Positions 1 to 8,787 are shown, counted from the first letter of the stretch. The stretch: DNA of 64,000 nt from CAWAND01 sp963807065 (GCA_963807065.1 CAWDZQ010000004.1:1054001-1118000), one strand, 5' to 3'. Notes: generated by a model from the sequence alone, not told the origin. Numbers and translations are program-made.

Positions 1-2
1 AG

Positions 3-686
3 CCCGGTTGGGCGGAACGCGAGGCGCACTTCGACGAGGGCAGGATCCAAGTGTGCTGGATCTGCGGCCTTCCCTATGTTTGGAAGGCGGATCAGAATCC
101 ATCGGAGATCGAGCTGCTGGCGGCCCCGGTGATGCGGGATGAGCGGTACCGGGGCATGCCGGTGTACTTCTCCGAAGTCGTTGTGCGGGCCGACAGTCCG
201 TACCGCCGGTTTGAAGATATGCGCGGCGCGGTCTGGGCCTTCAACGAGCCTGGCTCACACTCGGGCTACAATATCGCGCGCGCCCGGCTGGCCGCCATTA
301 AGTCCCCCGAGGCCTTCTTCAAGCAAACGATTATGTCGGGCTCCCATGAGGCCTCCCTGGCAGGGATCCTCGCTGGGCGCTTCGACGGCTCGGCAATCGA
401 CAGCATCGTCCTTGAACTCTTCTTGCGCAATCATCCGCAGCGACGCTCCGAACTGCGGACGCTGGAAATCCTCGGGCCAAGCCCAATCCCGCCTCTCGTC
501 ATTCACCGTTCGGTCCCTGAGGAAGTGCGCGCCGAACTTCGGCACCGGCTGCTGCATATGCACACCGACCCCGAAGGCAAGCTGGCCTTGGCACCCGGAC
601 CGGTGGCCCGGTTTGTGGCCGTCGACGACCGCCAGTACGATCCGATCCGCGAAGTCGATCGGATGGCAACGACCGTCCAACTGTGA
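3..686 (+). CDS. PhnD-like phosphate/phosphonate ABC transporter substrate-binding protein, 5'-truncated
   Basis: The reading frame is open from the first bases of the window, so this is the C-terminal 227 residues of a longer protein. It reads like the PhnD/periplasmic-binding superfamily: an early segment HFDEG...VCWICGLPYV, then a variable lobe with AAPVMRDERY and a RADSPYRRFEDMRG stretch that normally precedes the ligand loop. The loop itself is NEPGSHSGYN, followed by SGSHEASLAGILAGRFDGSAID, where the family places its second ligand-contact region. It would be an extracytoplasmic ligand-binding component, but the ligand cannot be read from the sequence. The true start and any signal peptide lie upstream of the window. 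No permease or ATPase gene follows; the next gene is the pyr leader. Confidence 0.75.
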   Translation, partial: PGWAEREAHFDEGRIQVCWICGLPYVWKADQNPSEIELLAAPVMRDERYRGMPVYFSEVVVRADSPYRRFEDMRGAVWAFNEPGSHSGYNIARARLAAIKSPEAFFKQTIMSGSHEASLAGILAGRFDGSAIDSIVLELFLRNHPQRRSELRTLEILGPSPIPPLVIHRSVPEEVRAELRHRLLHMHTDPEGKLALAPGPVARFVAVDDRQYDPIREVDRMATTVQL

Positions 687-705
687 TCTCGCGGAGGAGA
701 GGGGC

Positions 706-733
706 TTGACATTCTTTGCAAAAGGTCTAAACT
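706..733 (+). promoter_or_regulatory. Sigma-70-type promoter of the pyr operon
   Basis: TTGACA at 706-711 and TAAACT at 728-733 are separated by 16 bp. It is one of only two good -35/-10 pairs I found in the window. The predicted transcription start is near 740, about 150 nt before pyrC, which leaves room for the leader ORF and terminator described next. Confidence 0.65.
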
Positions 734-749
734 GTCGCAGGGTTAGGGA

Positions 750-881
750 ATGGGAAGATTGTTGAGACAAGCGTTGAAACGGAGGTCCCGCTGCGGGGCT
801 CACGCCCATGAGCGGGATGATTCTTTATTCACCCCAGGAGAGCCGATGAGGCTCTCTTTTTTTGTACCTTGGCCGTGGTGA
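750..881 (+). CDS. Candidate pyr leader peptide (43 codons) spanning the attenuator
   Basis: An ATG about 10 nt after the predicted transcription start opens a 43-codon frame preceded by a weak AGGG. It runs through a hairpin (787-792 CCCGCT pairing with 811-816 AGCGGG), a U-rich tract TTCTTTATTC (821-830) and the whole terminator, and stops at 879-881, eleven bases before pyrC. This layout (promoter, short leader ORF, U-rich pause tract, terminator inside the ORF, then a pyrimidine gene) is that of the enterobacterial pyrBI leader, whose leader peptide is of very similar length. That mechanism is known for pyrBI; its use here is inference. The peptide has no recognisable domain, and translation is unproven. 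Confidence 0.45.
   Translation: MGRLLRQALKRRSRCGAHAHERDDSLFTPGEPMRLSFFVPWPW
838..863 (+). terminator. Intrinsic terminator/attenuator upstream of pyrC
   Basis: GAGAGCC (838-844), loop GATGA, GGCTCTC (850-856), followed by seven T residues (857-863). It lies between a strong promoter and the first gene of a biosynthetic operon, so it should act as a conditional terminator. A five-base alternative pairing (GGCTC at 797-801 with GAGCC at 840-844) could form a weak antiterminator. Confidence 0.8.
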
Positions 882-891
882 GGGAGGCTGC

Positions 892-1953
892 ATGGGCTTG
901 ATCCGACTCCCCGGCCTGGCCGATCCACACGTGCATCTGCGCGAACCGGGAGGGACGCACAAGGAAGACTTCGATAGCGGCACCGCCGCTGCCCTGGCTG
1001 GGGGATTTACCCAGGTGTTGGCGATGCCCAACACCGAACCGCCGATCATCGACTCGGCCAGTCTCGAGTCGGCACTGGGCGCGGCACGGGACAAGGCGCG
1101 CTGCGATTATGGTGTCTATCTGGGGGCCGGGCTGGACAATGCCGTGGGTGCAGCCGGGATCGCCCCTCGTGCCTGCGGGCTGAAGATGTACCTCGACCAG
1201 ACATACGGGCACCTCCGGCTGGATGACCTGGCGGCGATGCAGGCCCACGTGCGGGCATGGCCCCGAAACCGTCCCCTGGCGGCCCACGCCGAGGGCCGCA
1301 GCCTGGCCGCCATTCTGCTTCTGGCGGCGGTCTTCGACCGACCAGTGCATGTCTGCCATGTCAGCCGACGGGTGGAAATCGAGCTCATCCGGCGGGTCAA
1401 GGAGCGCGGCCAGAAGGTGACGTGTGAGGTGACCCCGCACCATTTGTTCCTCAACCAGGAAGATGCCCAGAGGCTCGGTGGCCGGGGAAGCGTTAGCCCG
1501 GCGCTCGGCAGCGAGGAAGATCGGCAGGCCCTGTGGGATGGGATGGATGTGATCGACTGCTTCGCCACCGATCACGCCCCCCACACTCTGGCTGAGAAGG
1601 ACGGCCCCCAGCCCCCGCCGGGCTTCCCTGGATTGGAAACGGCCCTGCCATTGGCTCTGACCGCCGTCCACGAGGGGAAGCTCTCCCTGGACCAGGTCGT
1701 CCAACGCATGTGCGTCGCGCCCCGGCGCATCTTCGGCCTTCCGGACCAGGCAGACACCTGGATCGAGGTTGACCCGGATGAACGATGGGAGGTGAATGGT
1801 GAAGCCCTGAAGACGCGCTGCAGATGGAGCCCGTTCGAGGGCCGCCTGGTGTGGGGCAGGATCCACAGCGTCACGCTGCGCGGGGAGCCGGCGTACGGCC
1901 GGGGCCAAGTGTTGGCGGCGCCAGGCAGTGGGCGCAACCTGCGCCCGAATTGA
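892..1953 (+). CDS. pyrC: Dihydroorotase
   Basis: Catalyses reversible cyclisation of N-carbamoyl-aspartate to dihydroorotate, the third step of de novo UMP synthesis, in the cytoplasm. The 353-residue protein has the zinc-binding HxH motif (DPHVHLREPG, residues 11-20). A GLKMYLDQTYG segment carries the lysine expected to be carboxylated and bridge the metals. Further metal histidines lie in LAAHAE and HVCHVS, and the aspartate in ATDHAPHT. The ATG at 892 has GGGAGG five bases upstream and places the HxH motif where the family has it. It is short for the bacterial long type and resembles the compact CAD-like dihydroorotases. It is the first structural gene after the attenuator, with pyrB following about 27 bases later. 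Confidence 0.93.
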   Translation: MGLIRLPGLADPHVHLREPGGTHKEDFDSGTAAALAGGFTQVLAMPNTEPPIIDSASLESALGAARDKARCDYGVYLGAGLDNAVGAAGIAPRACGLKMYLDQTYGHLRLDDLAAMQAHVRAWPRNRPLAAHAEGRSLAAILLLAAVFDRPVHVCHVSRRVEIELIRRVKERGQKVTCEVTPHHLFLNQEDAQRLGGRGSVSPALGSEEDRQALWDGMDVIDCFATDHAPHTLAEKDGPQPPPGFPGLETALPLALTAVHEGKLSLDQVVQRMCVAPRRIFGLPDQADTWIEVDPDERWEVNGEALKTRCRWSPFEGRLVWGRIHSVTLRGEPAYGRGQVLAAPGSGRNLRPN

Positions 1954-1980
1954 AAGATGGACAAGCCTTGGGAGGAAATG

Positions 1981-2979
1981 ATGAGCACAGTTGTTTCGAC
2001 ACGCGACCAGCGAAGCCTGAGTCCGCACCTGCCCTTCGGTGATCGCCAGGAATCGCGCTTTTATGGTTGGGACATCCTCTCGGTGTCCCAGTTCGATCGC
2101 CACGACCTGGACCATTTGTTCGGCGTGGCCAAGGAAATGCGAACCACCGTCGCCCGCATCGGCGCTTTTGACCTGCTCAAGGGCAAGGTCCTGGCGAATT
2201 TGTTTTATGAGCCTTCCACCAGGACCTCGTCGTCCTTCCTGGCGGCGATGGCCCGGCTCGGTGGGAGTGTGATCCCCATCAACGAAGTGCGCTACTCATC
2301 GGTAGCCAAAGGGGAATCCCTGCCAGACACGGTGAGAACCTTGGAATCCTACGCGGATGTGATCGTTTTGCGACATCCCGCGATTGGCGCCGCCGCCCTG
2401 GCGGCACAATACGCCCGCAAGCCCATCATCAACGCCGGCGATGGGGTTGGGGAACATCCCACACAGGCGCTGCTGGACCTGTTCACGATCGAGGAAGAGC
2501 TCGGCCGTCTCGAAGGGCTGACGGTCACCATGCTTGGCGATTTGAAATACGGCCGTACGGTGCACTCCCTGGCCAGGCTTCTGGCGTTGTTTGGCGCACG
2601 CCTCAATTACATCAGCCCCGACGTCCTGCAGCTTCCATCGGAACTGTGGGATGAACTGGCGGCCAAAGGCGTTCAACAGTCCCGCGCCACCGAGTTGGAG
2701 GCCGTGCTCGCCGAAACCGACGTGCTGTATGTGACCCGCGTCCAAAAGGAGCGCTTCGAGGATCCAGCGGCCTACGAAGCCGTCAAGGGGAGCTACGTGA
2801 TCACTTCGGAGACAATGGCTGCCGCCAAACCGGCCATGGCCCTGATGCACCCCTTCCCGCGCGTCGGAGAAATCAGCCAAGAGGTCGACGACGACCCTCG
2901 GGCAGCCTATTTCCGGCAGATGGAGTGCGGCCTGTACGTGCGTATGGCCCTGCTGGCCATGGTTCTGGGGAAGGCGTGA
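1981..2979 (+). CDS. pyrB: Aspartate carbamoyltransferase catalytic chain
   Basis: Joins carbamoyl phosphate and aspartate to make carbamoyl-aspartate, the committed step of pyrimidine synthesis. The 332-residue product has the carbamoyl-phosphate site [12 protein letters not shown], a [15 protein letters not shown] stretch that matches the family, and the aspartate-binding loop near LMHPFPR. The ATG at 1981 was preferred because GGAGG at 1971-1975 sits five bases upstream; ATGs at 1957 and 1978 are in frame but poorly spaced. No regulatory chain gene pyrI is adjacent, so allosteric control by PyrI is not supported here; the leader at 740-892 is the visible control point. Confidence 0.95.
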   Translation: MSTVVSTRDQRSLSPHLPFGDRQESRFYGWDILSVSQFDRHDLDHLFGVAKEMRTTVARIGAFDLLKGKVLANLFYEPSTRTSSSFLAAMARLGGSVIPINEVRYSSVAKGESLPDTVRTLESYADVIVLRHPAIGAAALAAQYARKPIINAGDGVGEHPTQALLDLFTIEEELGRLEGLTVTMLGDLKYGRTVHSLARLLALFGARLNYISPDVLQLPSELWDELAAKGVQQSRATELEAVLAETDVLYVTRVQKERFEDPAAYEAVKGSYVITSETMAAAKPAMALMHPFPRVGEISQEVDDDPRAAYFRQMECGLYVRMALLAMVLGKA

Positions 2980-2999
2980 AAGTGGGGGTGACGGGAGGC

Positions 3000-4451
3000 A
3001 TGACGGAGTCCCACAGCGTCTCAATGCCGGCCAGAAAGATCGCAAACCGGCCCTTCTTCGAACGCTTGGAATTGCGGGCCGGGAAGATCGACTCCTTGCT
3101 CTGTGTGGGGCTGGATGCCCATCCTTCATTGCTGGAGAGCCCGGGGCTGGAGGCAGCCATTGCATTCTGCCGTCGGATGATCGAAAGCACCGCCCGCTCG
3201 GCATGCGCTTTCAAGGTCAACAGCGCTTTCTTCGAGGCCATGGGCGGAGAGGGTGTGCATGCTCTGCGGACAGTCGTGGCCAGCATACCGGATGATATCC
3301 CCGTCCTTCTGGATGCCAAGCGTGGGGACATTGGTTCAACGTCGGAGGCGTACGTCCGGGCAGTCTTCGACGTGGCCGGCGCCGATGCGGTCACGCTTAG
3401 CGCGTACCTCGGGCGGGATGCCCTCGAACCGTTCTTGAGTCGCGACGATCGCGCCGGGTTTGTGCTCGTCAAGACCTCCAACCCGGGCGCCGATGCGATC
3501 CAAGGTTTGCGCGTGAAGGGTGGCGAGCCTTTGTATGTTCACCTCGCCCGCTGGGTGAGTGGCTGGCCGGAGGCTGACCGGGTTGGGATGGTGGTGGGTG
3601 CCACCGACCCTGACGCCGTAAGCCGGGTACGACAGGCTGCACCCCACCAGTGGCTGCTTTGCCCCGGCGTCGGCGCACAGGGAGGCGACCTGGAAGCGAC
3701 CCTGCAAGCCGGGCTTCGGGAAGACGGCATGGGGGTGCTTATTTCGGTCTCTCGCAGTCTGGCTTCCGCGAGCTCGCCAGCGGATGAAGCCGAAGCCCTG
3801 AGGCGCCGGATCAACGCCGTTCGGGAAAGCGCCGCTTTCGGCCGACCCGAGGCCGGCGGCCGGACCGGCGACGCGCTCGCCCGATCGCTGGTGGCCAGCG
3901 GCTGTGTTACGTTTGGAGATTTTGTGCTCAAGTCCGGCAAATCATCGCCGGTGTACATCGATCTTAGGCGCATGGCGTCGTTTCCCGAACTGCTGGCCCG
4001 GGCGGCGGCCGCGTACCGCCCCATTCTGGCGGAACTCGACTTCGATTGCTTGGCCGGGATCCCGTATGCCGGCCTTCCGATTGCCACCGCACTCTCGCTG
4101 CAGACGGGGGTTCCCGCGATCTACCCCAGAAAAGAGGCCAAGGGGTATGGCCTTCGAGCCAAGGTAGAGGGTGCGTATGTGCCCGGGCAAACCGCAGTGG
4201 TGATTGATGACGTGGCCAGCTCCGGCGAGAGCAAGCTGGAAGCCATCCGCCGTCTGGAGGCCGAGGGGCTCCGGGTGAAGGACGTGGTGGTGCTCATCGA
4301 CCGGCAGGGCGGGGCACGCTCCGAGCTTGGGAGTCTGGGCTATGGCTACCATGCTGCATTGAAACTGGAGGACCTGGTGGCGATCTGGCGGGGAGCGGGG
4401 TGGATCAATGATCGGCAGGTCGAACAAGTATTGGCCGGGGTGGTAGATTAG
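3000..4451 (+). CDS. pyrFE: Bifunctional orotidine-5'-phosphate decarboxylase / orotate phosphoribosyltransferase
   Basis: A two-domain fusion of 483 residues covering the last two steps to UMP. Residues about 15-285 are a type-2 OMP decarboxylase with SLLCVGLDAHP and the catalytic LDAKRGDIGSTSEAY. Residues about 300-483 are an orotate phosphoribosyltransferase with PVYIDLRRM, YPRKEAKGYG and the PRPP loop VVIDDVASSGES. The order (decarboxylase first) is the reverse of animal UMP synthase and matches the inverted type reported from kinetoplastids and some cyanobacteria. The start is uncertain: ATG 3000 is chosen by protein length, but GTG 2976 overlaps the pyrB stop as GTGA and could give translational coupling. 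Channelling between the domains is plausible but not shown. Confidence 0.93.
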   Translation: MTESHSVSMPARKIANRPFFERLELRAGKIDSLLCVGLDAHPSLLESPGLEAAIAFCRRMIESTARSACAFKVNSAFFEAMGGEGVHALRTVVASIPDDIPVLLDAKRGDIGSTSEAYVRAVFDVAGADAVTLSAYLGRDALEPFLSRDDRAGFVLVKTSNPGADAIQGLRVKGGEPLYVHLARWVSGWPEADRVGMVVGATDPDAVSRVRQAAPHQWLLCPGVGAQGGDLEATLQAGLREDGMGVLISVSRSLASASSPADEAEALRRRINAVRESAAFGRPEAGGRTGDALARSLVASGCVTFGDFVLKSGKSSPVYIDLRRMASFPELLARAAAAYRPILAELDFDCLAGIPYAGLPIATALSLQTGVPAIYPRKEAKGYGLRAKVEGAYVPGQTAVVIDDVASSGESKLEAIRRLEAEGLRVKDVVVLIDRQGGARSELGSLGYGYHAALKLEDLVAIWRGAGWINDRQVEQVLAGVVD

Positions 4452-4498
4452 AATGGCCTGTTCGGTCCCGCTCAATGGTCATAGGAGATCGAGGTTCC

Positions 4499-5413
4499 AT
4501 GATGGGCAACCCGAGAGTGGTCGCCATCGGCCAAGCGTTGTTAGTCACTTTTCTGTGGTCCACCTCCTGGGTGCTGATCAAGATCGGCCTGCGCGAGGTT
4601 CCGGCGCTGACGTTCGCCGGCCTGCGCTATCTGCTGGCCTTTTTGGTGCTGTTGCCGGTGCTGGCCTTTCGAGGGCACTTCGGGCTGGTACGCCGGTTGC
4701 CGCCACGGACCTGGCTGCGATTGGCTGCTCTGGGGGTGCTCTTCATCGCCGTGACCCAGGGCGCGCAATTCATCGCCCTGTCGTACATGCCAGCGGTGAC
4801 GGTGAATCTGATCCTGAGCTTGACGACGATCGTGGTGGCGCTGCTCGGCATCGTCTTCCTGGCCGAAATGCCCGGCCTCGTCCAGTGGGCAGGGATCAGC
4901 CTGGCGTTGCTGGGCGCCCTGGTCTACTTCCTGCCGGTGGGCATCGGTGGCGGCCAGGGCATTGGCCTGCTGGTCGCCTTAATCTGTGTGCTGACGAATG
5001 CCGTTTCAGCGGTGATGGGCCGGGATGTCAACCGGCAAAAGGATTTGCCGGCCAGCCTGGTGACGACCATCAGCATGGGATTCGGGGCGGTTCTGCTTCT
5101 GGGAGGCGGGCTGGCATTTCAGGGGCTACCTCGCCTCAGCCTTTCAGGCTGGCTGATCATTGGCTGGTTGGCGGTTGTGAACACGGCGCTGGCCTTCACA
5201 CTGTGGAACCGCAGTCTACAGACGCTGACCGCGGTGGAATCGTCGGTGATCAACAACAGCATGCTGATCCAGATACCGATCCTGGCGGTGATCTTCCTTG
5301 GCGAACGCTTGTCCTGGCTGCAGATCGCCGGCCTGGTTCTGGCGGGATTGGGCACCCTCATCGTCCAGCTTTGGCGGCCCAAGCAGCCCGAGGCGATCCC
5401 GGTCCAAGCCTGA
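4499..5413 (+). CDS. EamA/DMT-superfamily transporter
   Basis: A 304-residue integral membrane protein with about ten hydrophobic segments arranged as two EamA repeats. The first repeat starts at ALLVTFLWSTSWVLIKIGL and the second near GLLVALICVLTNAVSAVMG. Each repeat ends in the family pattern of small residues (VTVNLILSLTTIVVALLG and TAVESSVINNSMLIQIPIL). Members export or import small metabolites by proton-coupled or facilitated transport; the substrate cannot be predicted. ATG 4499 has GAGG four bases upstream; 4475 is an in-frame alternative. Its place between pyrFE and pyrD suggests co-transcription, so a link to pyrimidine or nucleobase traffic is possible but unsupported by sequence. 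Confidence 0.85.
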   Translation: MMGNPRVVAIGQALLVTFLWSTSWVLIKIGLREVPALTFAGLRYLLAFLVLLPVLAFRGHFGLVRRLPPRTWLRLAALGVLFIAVTQGAQFIALSYMPAVTVNLILSLTTIVVALLGIVFLAEMPGLVQWAGISLALLGALVYFLPVGIGGGQGIGLLVALICVLTNAVSAVMGRDVNRQKDLPASLVTTISMGFGAVLLLGGGLAFQGLPRLSLSGWLIIGWLAVVNTALAFTLWNRSLQTLTAVESSVINNSMLIQIPILAVIFLGERLSWLQIAGLVLAGLGTLIVQLWRPKQPEAIPVQA

Positions 5414-5435
5414 GGTCTGGGTCGATGAAGCATCA

Positions 5436-6533
5436 ATGAGCGGTCTGTCGTATGCTCCGCTGAAGCGGCTCCTGTTTCGGCTCGACCCCGAGCGCGCTCA
5501 CGAGCTCACCTTGGGGATGCTGCGTTTGGCGGGCTGGTTCCCGCCCAGCCGAACCTGGCTCCGCCACATCTACGCCTCACCCACAACCGATCTCACGCGG
5601 CGGGCGATGGGGATTTGGTTCCCCAATCCCATCGGGTTGGCTGCCGGCTACGACAAGGATGGGATGGCCTTGGCCGGCCTGGCCAGCTTGGGATTCGGGC
5701 ACCTCGAACTCGGCACGGTCACTCCGCATCGCCAAGAGGGGCAACCACGGCCGCGAATCTTCCGTCTCGAGGAAGATCGGGCGTTGGTCAATCACATGGG
5801 GTTTCCCAATCGAGGGGTTCAAGCGATGGTGGGTCGTTTGCGGCGTTCGTCGACGACTTCGGTGATTGTGGGGGTCAACCTGGGCAAGGGCGCGGAAACG
5901 CCCCTGGACCGGGCAAAGGAAGACTACGCCGAGCTTCTGCAAGCCGTCTACGAGGTGGCCGACTACGCCACCATCAATCTCTCGTCGCCCAATACGCCTG
6001 GGTTGAGAAAGCTTCAAGCCGCCGCCTATCTGGATGACCTCCTGGCCGCAGTCTGCCAGACACGCAGGCAATTGGAAGCCAGCAGTGGACGATACCTGCC
6101 TTTGGCCGTTAAGCTGTCTCCGGACCTGGCGCCGGGTGATCTCGAAGCGGCGGTGGACAGCGTGGTGGCGCATGGGTTGGACGGCATTGTGGCTGTCAAC
6201 ACCAGCCGCGCCCGCAGCGGGTTGGTTTCGACTTCCGCACCCGAAGCGGGAGGGTTGAGCGGGCGACCATTATGGTCGGCGTCGCGGCAGATGATCGAAG
6301 TCATCCGGGCCCGAGGCGGGGAGGCGATCAGTGTGATTGGAGTGGGCGGAATTGACTCCCCCGAGCGGGCCATGCAAATGCTTGACTCAGGGGCAGACTT
6401 GATCCAGGTGTATACAGGATTGATCTACGAAGGGCCCGGCCTGCCGGCTTCGATGCTGAAGGGCCTGGCGGGACGAACCGCTGAAGGTCATATTCTGGAA
6501 AGGGCTTCCAGCCCGAGCACGCGCCTGGCATAG
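5436..6533 (+). CDS. pyrD: Quinone-dependent dihydroorotate dehydrogenase (class 2)
   Basis: Oxidises dihydroorotate to orotate using FMN and passes electrons to membrane quinone. The 365-residue protein has the class-2 hallmarks: an N-terminal amphipathic LFRLDPERAHELTL membrane-association helix and NPIGLAAGYDKDG. It continues with the FMN/substrate segment LGTVTPHRQEGQPRPR, NHMGFPNRG, the catalytic serine region NLSSPNTPGLRKLQ, and the C-terminal GVGGI...YTGLIYEGP phosphate site. Class 2 implies a respiratory quinone pool. ATG 5436 was chosen because the helix begins right after it; the upstream open frame overlaps the transporter gene and is not protein-like. It is the last pyr gene of the operon. 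Confidence 0.94.
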   Translation: MSGLSYAPLKRLLFRLDPERAHELTLGMLRLAGWFPPSRTWLRHIYASPTTDLTRRAMGIWFPNPIGLAAGYDKDGMALAGLASLGFGHLELGTVTPHRQEGQPRPRIFRLEEDRALVNHMGFPNRGVQAMVGRLRRSSTTSVIVGVNLGKGAETPLDRAKEDYAELLQAVYEVADYATINLSSPNTPGLRKLQAAAYLDDLLAAVCQTRRQLEASSGRYLPLAVKLSPDLAPGDLEAAVDSVVAHGLDGIVAVNTSRARSGLVSTSAPEAGGLSGRPLWSASRQMIEVIRARGGEAISVIGVGGIDSPERAMQMLDSGADLIQVYTGLIYEGPGLPASMLKGLAGRTAEGHILERASSPSTRLA

Positions 6534-6554
6534 GAAAAGCACCGAGGGGGATGC

Positions 6555-7644
6555 ATGAACGCCAAAGGGGGAGGCGACGGGGTTCGAGACCGCAGCGCGG
6601 TGGATTTGGCCAGCCTGTTGGCGCTGGCGGTTCTGATAGGCCTGTTCTTCTGGTTCCGCTCGCTCAACACGCCACCCCCCACGCCGCAGCCGACCAGCGA
6701 TCCTTCCAGTGCCATTTCGGTCTACTTCAGCCAGCCCGGCTCGCCTTCGGCACCTTCCGCCGGTCCCGCCGAGCCTCTTGTCCAATCGCTACTTGGCGCA
6801 ACCGAGACGATTGATATGGCAGCCTACGAGCTGGACCTGGTGCCGGTGGCCGATGCCCTGATCGCTGCGGCCGGCCAAGGGGTCCGCGTGCGCATGGTGG
6901 CAGAGAGTGACGAAGCCAGGAAGGGACAGCTACCCCGCCTCGAGACGGCCGGGATCCCGGTCGTCCTCGACCGTCGTCCATCCCTCATGCACGACAAATT
7001 CACCGTGATTGACGGCCGCGAAGTGTGGACCGGGTCGATGAACTACACCACAAATGGCGTGTCCCGCAACAACAACAACCTGGTCCGCCTGCGGTCGACC
7101 GAAGCGGCCCGGAGGTTCACCCAGGAATTCGAGGAGATGTTCCTCGACGACCGTTTCAGTGCCCTCTCTGCCTGACGGCGCGCCGGCGCCGATTACCATC
7201 GGTGGCGCCACGATAGAGATCTACTTTTCCCCCGACGATCATCCGGCCAGCCGCATGTTGGCCGCGATCGAGGCGGCCTCATCCCGGATTGATGTTCTGG
7301 CTTTCTCGTTTACATCGGATGACATCGCGGCCGCCCTCTTGGAGCGCATGAGCGCCGGCGTGCATGTGCGGGGCGTGCTGGAGGCCGATCAGGCAGGCGG
7401 GGTGGGGAGCCAGTACGAGCGCCTTAGGGCGGTTGGCATGGACCTCCGCCTGGACGGCAATCCCGGTTTGCTGCATCACAAGGTGATCGTCATCGACGGC
7501 ACTACCGTCGTGACTGGTTTATACAACTTCAGCCGAAGCGCTGAGACCACCAACGACGAGAACGTGGCCATCATCCACTCGACCAACTTGGCACGGGACT
7601 TTGAAGCGGAGGTCGATCGGCTGTACGATGCCGGATTGCCATGA
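6555..7644 (+). CDS. Phospholipase D-like membrane-anchored protein, interrupted by a +1 frameshift
   Basis: Two halves of a phospholipase D superfamily protein lie in different frames. The first (6555-7175) has an N-terminal membrane anchor (LASLLALAVLIGLFFWF), a Pro/Ser-rich linker and a first HKD-type motif MHDKFTVIDGREVWTGSMN. The second, running to 7644, carries VEVYFSP-like IEIYFSPDDHPASRM and a second HKD motif LHHKVIVIDGTTVVTGLYN. Two HKD motifs are needed for one active site, so the halves belong together. The span is 1090 bases (3n+1), meaning one surplus base (or a two-base loss) between about 7150 and 7175. It could be a sequencing error, a disabled gene or recoding. Predicted substrate: a phosphodiester such as phospholipid or nucleic acid, outside the membrane. 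Confidence 0.8.
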
Positions 7645-7674
7645 TGGCCGAGGCTTTCACAGCCGCCGGCCAAC

Positions 7675-7692
7675 TTGTGAAAGATTTCACAT
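7675..7692. promoter_or_regulatory. Rex-like palindrome (copy A)
   Basis: TTGTGAAAGATTTCACAT matches the Rex operator TTGTGAA-N4-TTCACAA at 13 of 14 fixed positions and also has the CRP core TGTGA-N6-TCACA. It sits in the convergent gap between the phospholipase D-like gene and tsaD, which is unusual for an operator. Confidence 0.5.
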
Positions 7693-7749
7693 AACCGGGC
7701 TGAGGAGGGCTGGGTCCAGGCGCCCATGGGCTTGGGCGGATGAAGGTCG

Positions 7750-8787
7750 CTACTCCGCCAAAGGCCAGGTGGGAAGGACGTCCATGTCGAGGGCGTCTCG
7801 CTGGCCGACCATAAAACGGCGGTGGCCGACGGCGGCGATCATGGCGGCGTTGTCGGTGCACAGGCTCAGCGGTGGGACGTGCACGGGGTAGTCGGGGTTT
7901 TCCTGCATGCTATCGCGGAGCGACTGATTGGCGGATACGCCGCCGGCGATGAGGATGTCAGCCGCCCCAAGCTGCTTGGCCGCCGCCAGGGTTTTCCCCA
8001 CCAGCACGTCGATCACAGCTGCCTGAAAAGAGGCCGCCAAATCGCTGATGGGCAAACCAGGCCGGGGAGCTTCGACGCCGGCTTTCAGAGTCGGCTCCAT
8101 CTTGCGCACTTCCCGCAGCACGGCCGTCTTCAGGCCGCTGAAGGAGAAATCCCAGCTGCCTTCCAGCCAAGCCCGCGGGAAAGTGAAGGCTTCCGGGTTC
8201 CCACCCTGGGCGGCGGATTGGATCGCTGGCCCACCGGGGTAGCCCAATCCCAGCAGGCGGGCGACCTTGTCGAAGGCCTCGCCCGCGGCATCATCCAGCG
8301 TGCCGCCCAACCGCTGATACGCGAGATGGTCCGTCATCAGCACCAACTCGGTGTGCCCTCCGGAGACCACCAGGGCCAGCAAGGGGAATGTCGGCTCGGT
8401 GTCCTTCTCGGCGAGCCAGATCGAGTAAATGTGACCCTCTAGGTGGTTGATTCCCAGCAGCGGCAGGCCGGAGGCGAGAGCCAGGCCCTTGGCCATGTTC
8501 ATCCCGACCACCAGCGATCCTGCCAACCCCGGCCCGCGTGTGACGGCGATGGCATCGATTGCCTCCAGGCCAACGTGGGCCTGGGCCAGCACACCGTCGA
8601 CGATGGGGTAGATGGTCTCGATATGAACCCGGGACGCCACCTCCGGGAAGACGCCGCCGAATTCGGCGTGAAGCTCGGCCTGGGAGGCCACGGCACGGCT
8701 CACAATCTGCGTGCCGTTCTCGACCACGGCGGCTGCCGTTTCGTCACAGGAGGTCTCAATTCCAAGAATGCGAGTGGCCGAACTCAT
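7750..8787 (-). CDS. tsaD: tRNA N6-adenosine threonylcarbamoyltransferase
   Basis: TsaD/Kae1 transfers the threonylcarbamoyl group from TC-AMP to A37 of ANN-decoding tRNAs in the cytoplasm, acting with TsaB and TsaE. The 345-residue protein begins ILGIETSCDETAAAVV. It has the metal-binding HLEGHIYS histidines, VSGGHTELVLM, the glycine-rich GGPAIQ and SFSGLKTA segments, and the C-terminal GGVSANQSLR and LCTDNAAMIA with the last metal aspartate. ATG at 8787 has AGGA upstream; a TTG further out gives a poor start. It follows the M24 peptidase gene by 18 bases in the same operon; tsaB and tsaE are not in the window. Confidence 0.95.
   Translation of the reverse strand: MSSATRILGIETSCDETAAAVVENGTQIVSRAVASQAELHAEFGGVFPEVASRVHIETIYPIVDGVLAQAHVGLEAIDAIAVTRGPGLAGSLVVGMNMAKGLALASGLPLLGINHLEGHIYSIWLAEKDTEPTFPLLALVVSGGHTELVLMTDHLAYQRLGGTLDDAAGEAFDKVARLLGLGYPGGPAIQSAAQGGNPEAFTFPRAWLEGSWDFSFSGLKTAVLREVRKMEPTLKAGVEAPRPGLPISDLAASFQAAVIDVLVGKTLAAAKQLGAADILIAGGVSANQSLRDSMQENPDYPVHVPPLSLCTDNAAMIAAVGHRRFMVGQRDALDMDVLPTWPLAE

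Noticed and set aside
740..892. PyrR-binding loop in the pyr leader
   Set aside because: The canonical PyrR-binding sequence and a second antiterminator stem were not found, while leader ORF geometry fits pyrBI-type control better.
829..2115. 428-residue minus-strand open frame covering pyrC
   Set aside because: It is antisense to pyrC, which has full family motifs; the frame has no start signal or recognised domain and is a GC-rich shadow.
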